Assembly: GCA_013815575.1 (NCBI GenBank)
Contig: JACDFX010000081.1
Span: 1-7,139, forward strand
DNA length: 7,139 nt
Source: Rubrobacter sp.
Lineage (GTDB): Bacteria; Actinomycetota; Rubrobacteria; Rubrobacterales; Rubrobacteraceae
Direction: 5' to 3'
Below, in pieces: positions 4,810-7,139 of the stretch (position 1 is its first letter; each line of letters starts with the position of its first letter). The notes under the pieces are model-generated. The model saw only the letters and a list, made by a program, of their open reading frames with translations, was not told the DNA's origin and made no database searches. The position numbers and the translations under genes are program-made.

Positions 4810-6187
4810 GACCTCGACAACGCCCGTACGGCTCACCCGCAAACCCGAACGCCGTACCCCCCCAGGCCCCGCCACCGGCACGGTCCCCGGTTCAGGCAAA
4901 ACGGCGTGCATAAGAACCTTCGGCTGCCAGATGAACGTCCACGACTCGGATCGCATGCGGCGCATGATCCTGGACGCCGGCTACGCCGAGGTCACCCGTT
5001 ACGAGGACGCGGACCTCGTCATCCTCAACACTTGCTACGTCCGCGAGAACGCCGTAGACCGCGTCCGGGGCCACCTCGGCGAACTAACCCGACTCCGACG
5101 CGAGGGACGCCTCAAAAAAGTCGCCCTCACGGGCTGCATCGGTGCCGCCGAAGAGTCCGAAACCCTCCGCCACCAGTTCGGCATAGACCTCGTCTTGGGC
5201 ACACATAATACTTACGAGCTGGCAGAGTTCGTAGGTTTGCCGACCATGGAGGAGACATACACTCCGGAGTTACCCGGGACAGGGGGTGAGCACTCGGCAT
5301 TCGTCACCATAATGACAGGATGCAACTACGGGTGCAGTTACTGCGTGGTACCCATGGTGAGGGGTAGGATGGTCTGCAGGTCGAAGGAGAGCATCCTCTC
5401 CGAGGTGGACAGGCTCGTGGAGGGTGGGACGGGTTACGTGACCCTTCTCGGACAGACGGTGGACGCGTGGAGACGGGACGGGGAGAGGTTCTGCGATCTC
5501 TTGGAGGCAGTGGCGGAGAGGGCGCCGAGGGTATCATTCACGACCAGCCACCCGTCGAACATGGAAGACAGGACGCTCTGGGCCATTGGCAGCAGGGATA
5601 CAATAGTGAAGAGGCTTCACCTGCCGGTCCAATCGGGCTCTGACAGGATGCTCAAGATCATGCACCGGGGATACAAGGCCGAGCGCTACAGACGCAAGAT
5701 TGGGGTGTTCCGGGACGCGGCCCCAGAGGGCACGCTCAGCACGGACATCATAGTCGGGCACCCGGGCGAGACCGAGGAGGACCACGAGGCGACGCTCGGG
5801 CTCGTGGAAGACTGCTCCTTCGACTCTGCGTACGTCTTCAAGTTCTCACCGAGGGACGGCACCGAGGCGGCGACCCTCGGTGAACCCGTGGCACCCGAGG
5901 TCTCACAGAGGCGGTTCGTGGAGGTCTTACGGGGTATCGAGGGCAACGCTTTCAAGCGCAACTCGCGCAAAGTCGGGTCGGTGGAAGAGTTGTACGTGCG
6001 TCACGGGGCCAACGAGGATGGGCGTGCGATCGGGGAGACCTGGACCGGGCACGCTGTCCACCTGAAGACAGAGGCGAATCCCGGTGAGTACGTGCGGGCC
6101 ACAATAGAGTCTGCCGGACCCCACGCGCTTTACGGGAGCCTTTGCGGAAGCCCGTACGGCGACCTGGCTCCGTACGGGGACGTATAG
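4802..6187 (+). CDS. miaB: tRNA-2-methylthio-N6-dimethylallyladenosine synthase MiaB
   Basis: MiaB is a radical-SAM enzyme with two iron-sulfur clusters that converts i6A37 to ms2i6A37 in tRNAs reading UNN codons, acting after MiaA. The 461-residue product shows the N-terminal cluster-binding domain with Cys42 (FGCQMN), Cys78 (NTCYVRENA) and Cys112 (TGCIG); the radical-SAM CxxxCxxC motif Cys174-Cys178-Cys181 (GCNYGCSYC); TTSHP (247-251), LHLPVQSGSDRML (272-284), TDIIVGHPGETEED (314-327) and AYVFKFSPRDGT (343-354); and a C-terminal TRAM RNA-binding domain (about 388-447). All six cluster cysteines are present. Departures from the usual family text include MVRGRM where YTRGRE is common, GQTV for GQNV, and GCIGA for GCMAQ. 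The first 33 residues are a basic/Pro-rich extension. Codon composition changes from C-rich to G-rich near 5210. A different methylthiotransferase (MtaB-like) is possible, but adjacency to miaA favours MiaB. Confidence 0.94.
   Translation: MSETSTTPVRLTRKPERRTPPGPATGTVPGSGKTACIRTFGCQMNVHDSDRMRRMILDAGYAEVTRYEDADLVILNTCYVRENAVDRVRGHLGELTRLRREGRLKKVALTGCIGAAEESETLRHQFGIDLVLGTHNTYELAEFVGLPTMEETYTPELPGTGGEHSAFVTIMTGCNYGCSYCVVPMVRGRMVCRSKESILSEVDRLVEGGTGYVTLLGQTVDAWRRDGERFCDLLEAVAERAPRVSFTTSHPSNMEDRTLWAIGSRDTIVKRLHLPVQSGSDRMLKIMHRGYKAERYRRKIGVFRDAAPEGTLSTDIIVGHPGETEEDHEATLGLVEDCSFDSAYVFKFSPRDGTEAATLGEPVAPEVSQRRFVEVLRGIEGNAFKRNSRKVGSVEELYVRHGANEDGRAIGETWTGHAVHLKTEANPGEYVRATIESAGPHALYGSLCGSPYGDLAPYGDV
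5202..5211 (+). repeat. Decamer CACATAATAC, copy 2, at the composition switch in miaB
   Basis: Identical to 4453-4462, 749 bases away. Here it is read in another frame (A.CA CAT AAT AC, giving Thr-His-Asn-Thr). The flanking + strand is C-rich before and G-rich after it, in the same orientation as copy 1. Confidence 0.6.
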
Positions 6188-6190
6188 GGG
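6186..6190 (+). promoter_or_regulatory. Ribosome binding site supporting the GTG start of miaA
   Basis: AGGGG overlaps the miaB stop codon (TAG 6185-6187) and lies 8 bases upstream of GTG 6199. The arrangement mirrors the recA/recX junction, where AGGGGG overlaps the recA stop. The rival TTG at 6142 has only 3 bases between GGGAG and the start. Confidence 0.55.
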
Positions 6191-6198
6191 CCATCACG

Positions 6199-7074
6199 GT
6201 GGACGAAGGCCAGAAGAAGGTCGTCGCCGTCTGTGGGCCCACGGGCGCGGGGAAGAGCGAACTCTCTGACGACCTGGCGGATCGACTCTCGGCGGGCCGG
6301 GGGGAGAGGACGCCCGTTGTGGTGGTCGACTCCATGCAGGTGTACTCGGGCATAGAGAAGATCTCCAACCAGGCCCGCAGGCGCCGAGCCGAACTCGTCT
6401 CCGTGGTGCCTGTTACCGAGAGGTGGACCGTGGCCCGGCACGCGCGGGCGACCCTGGACCTGGTCTCCGCTTCTGGGACAGGCGTTGTGCTGGACGCTGG
6501 GACCGGTATGTACCTGAACGCTGTACTCATGCGCATCCCGATAGCCCCTGAGGTACCGGACTCCGTGAGGGCTCAGGCGCTGCTGGCCTCCACGGGGCTC
6601 GCAAACCCCCGCAGGGCCTCCCGGGCGCTCGAGTTGGAACTCGCAGGCGCACCTGCAAGGGGTTCGATCTGGGATGGAGAGCCCAGATACGACACAACCC
6701 TCCTCTACCTCAGGCCTGAAAGGGAAGCGCTGGACGGGCGAATAGCCCAACGGTCAGCCAGGATTGTCGCCGGAGGCCTGGAGGAGGCCAGAGAGATCAG
6801 GACCCTCCAAAGAGACGGACACACCATCAACCCGTCCGTTATCGAAGCGGTCGGCGTCAGAGAGATGCTAGCGCTTGTAGACGGCGATATCACCCCCGAC
6901 GAGGCGCAGAAGAAGATCTCGGCCAGGACCAGGAGGCTCGCTAGAAGGCAACTGCGATGGTTCGACAAACTTACCAGTACCCTGAAAGCAATTGACGGTA
7001 CCCGCGTCACCGTAGCCCAGACCCCGGCCGATCTCTGGAAATTGCATACCATGCATGATACAATCACAAGATGA
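6199..7074 (+). CDS. miaA: tRNA dimethylallyltransferase MiaA, compact and divergent
   Basis: MiaA transfers dimethylallyl from DMAPP to N6 of A37 in tRNAs reading UNN codons, providing the substrate for MiaB. From GTG 6199 the protein is 291 residues. It shows the P-loop GPTGAGKS (13-20), DSMQVYSG (44-51, matching the family Asp-Ser-x-Gln-x-Tyr), AGTGMYLNAVL (100-110), RRASRALELELAG (138-150), and the C-terminal RRLARRQLRWF (245-255) that matches the TR..AKRQ.TWF signature. The GTG start places the P-loop at its usual distance from the N-terminus; an in-frame TTG at 6142 would add 19 residues unlike the family and overlap miaB by 46 bases. Two regions are odd: the GTAKP motif expected after the Tyr is replaced by EKISNQARRR, and the middle segment normally carrying L..xDPxxAxxI before RALE is much shortened. 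Function is probably kept, since all core motifs remain. The stop overlaps the next start (ATGA). Confidence 0.9.
   Translation: MDEGQKKVVAVCGPTGAGKSELSDDLADRLSAGRGERTPVVVVDSMQVYSGIEKISNQARRRRAELVSVVPVTERWTVARHARATLDLVSASGTGVVLDAGTGMYLNAVLMRIPIAPEVPDSVRAQALLASTGLANPRRASRALELELAGAPARGSIWDGEPRYDTTLLYLRPEREALDGRIAQRSARIVAGGLEEAREIRTLQRDGHTINPSVIEAVGVREMLALVDGDITPDEAQKKISARTRRLARRQLRWFDKLTSTLKAIDGTRVTVAQTPADLWKLHTMHDTITR
7036..7064 (+). promoter_or_regulatory. Possible promoter for a leaderless hflX transcript
   Basis: TGGAAA (7036-7041, 4 of 6 to TTGACA), a 17-base spacer, then TACAAT (7059-7064, 5 of 6 to TATAAT). Transcription would begin about 7 bases later, at the ATG 7071 itself. No Shine-Dalgarno lies before that ATG, which fits leaderless translation, common in actinobacteria. 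Based on sequence match only. Confidence 0.35.
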
Positions 7075-7139
7075 CGGATTTTTCGGGGGACTCGGGAGAG
7101 GTCAACACGCGGGCCGTGCTAGTCGGGGCTGGGCAGGAC
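7071..7139 (+). CDS. hflX: Probable GTPase HflX, first 23 codons only
   Basis: The frame begins with ATG in an ATGA overlap with the miaA stop and stays open to the window end. The visible product reads MTDFSGDSGEV then NTRAVLVGAGQD. The RAVLVG segment matches the strand at the start of the HflX N-terminal domain (usually ERAILVGV or similar), after a short variable lead. HflX is a ribosome-associated GTPase that splits or rescues stalled 70S ribosomes, and it commonly lies downstream of miaA in several phyla. The GTPase motifs lie outside the window, so the call rests on 23 residues plus gene order. No Shine-Dalgarno is evident; expression may depend on coupling to miaA or on a leaderless transcript. 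Confidence 0.6.
   Translation, partial: MTDFSGDSGEVNTRAVLVGAGQD

Noticed and set aside
5114..5119. A6 run in miaB as a -1 frameshift site like that in the ATPase gene
   Set aside because: The run is read as AAA AAA in frame with C before it, so it does not fit the X XXY YYZ slippery form.
6142..6198. TTG 6142 as the miaA start
   Set aside because: Its 19 extra residues are an out-of-frame reading of the miaB tail, and the site is too close to its putative ribosome binding site.

Overview
This 7.1 kb window is a dense, high-GC, same-strand block of core genes from what is most likely a deep-branching actinobacterium, with Rubrobacter as the best guess. The guess rests on the GC-rich codon use, frequent GTG/TTG starts, an intact RNase Y gene and the gene order. 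That order partly matches the Firmicutes rodZ/recA/rny/miaB neighbourhood. The lineage is inferred from style and synteny, not from a database match.

Layout, all on the + strand: the 3' end of a RodZ-like (DUF4115-type) gene (1-381); a 136-base leader with a near-consensus promoter; recA (518-1609, TTG start preferred); recX (1623-2237); rny, RNase Y (2303-3847); a palindrome in the 32-base gap; an uncharacterised GHKL-fold ATPase gene (3880-4809); miaB (4802-6187, overlapping the ATPase gene by 8 bases); miaA (6199-7074, GTG start preferred); and the first 23 codons of a probable hflX (7071 onward, overlapping miaA by 4 bases). No tRNA, rRNA, CRISPR array, insertion sequence or phage gene was seen, and no gene-free stretch exceeds 300 bases.

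Functionally, recA and recX form a recombinase/modulator pair. rny encodes a membrane-anchored mRNA endonuclease. miaA and miaB act in sequence on tRNA A37 (prenylation, then methylthiolation). HflX is a ribosome-associated GTPase. The odd member is the GHKL ATPase: it has the N, G1 and G2 ATP-binding boxes but no histidine-kinase phosphoacceptor or membrane segment, and it is translationally coupled to miaB.

The most unusual signal is compositional. The ATPase gene switches abruptly from extremely C-rich to extremely G-rich coding sequence near 4460, and miaB shows a weaker switch of the same direction near 5210. The same AT-rich decamer, CACATAATAC, sits at both switch points, read in different codon frames. 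This is the main item for follow-up, along with the ATPase itself, a G8 tract in recX, a possible -1 slippery site and internal restart in the ATPase gene, a compact divergent MiaA, and a possibly leaderless hflX.
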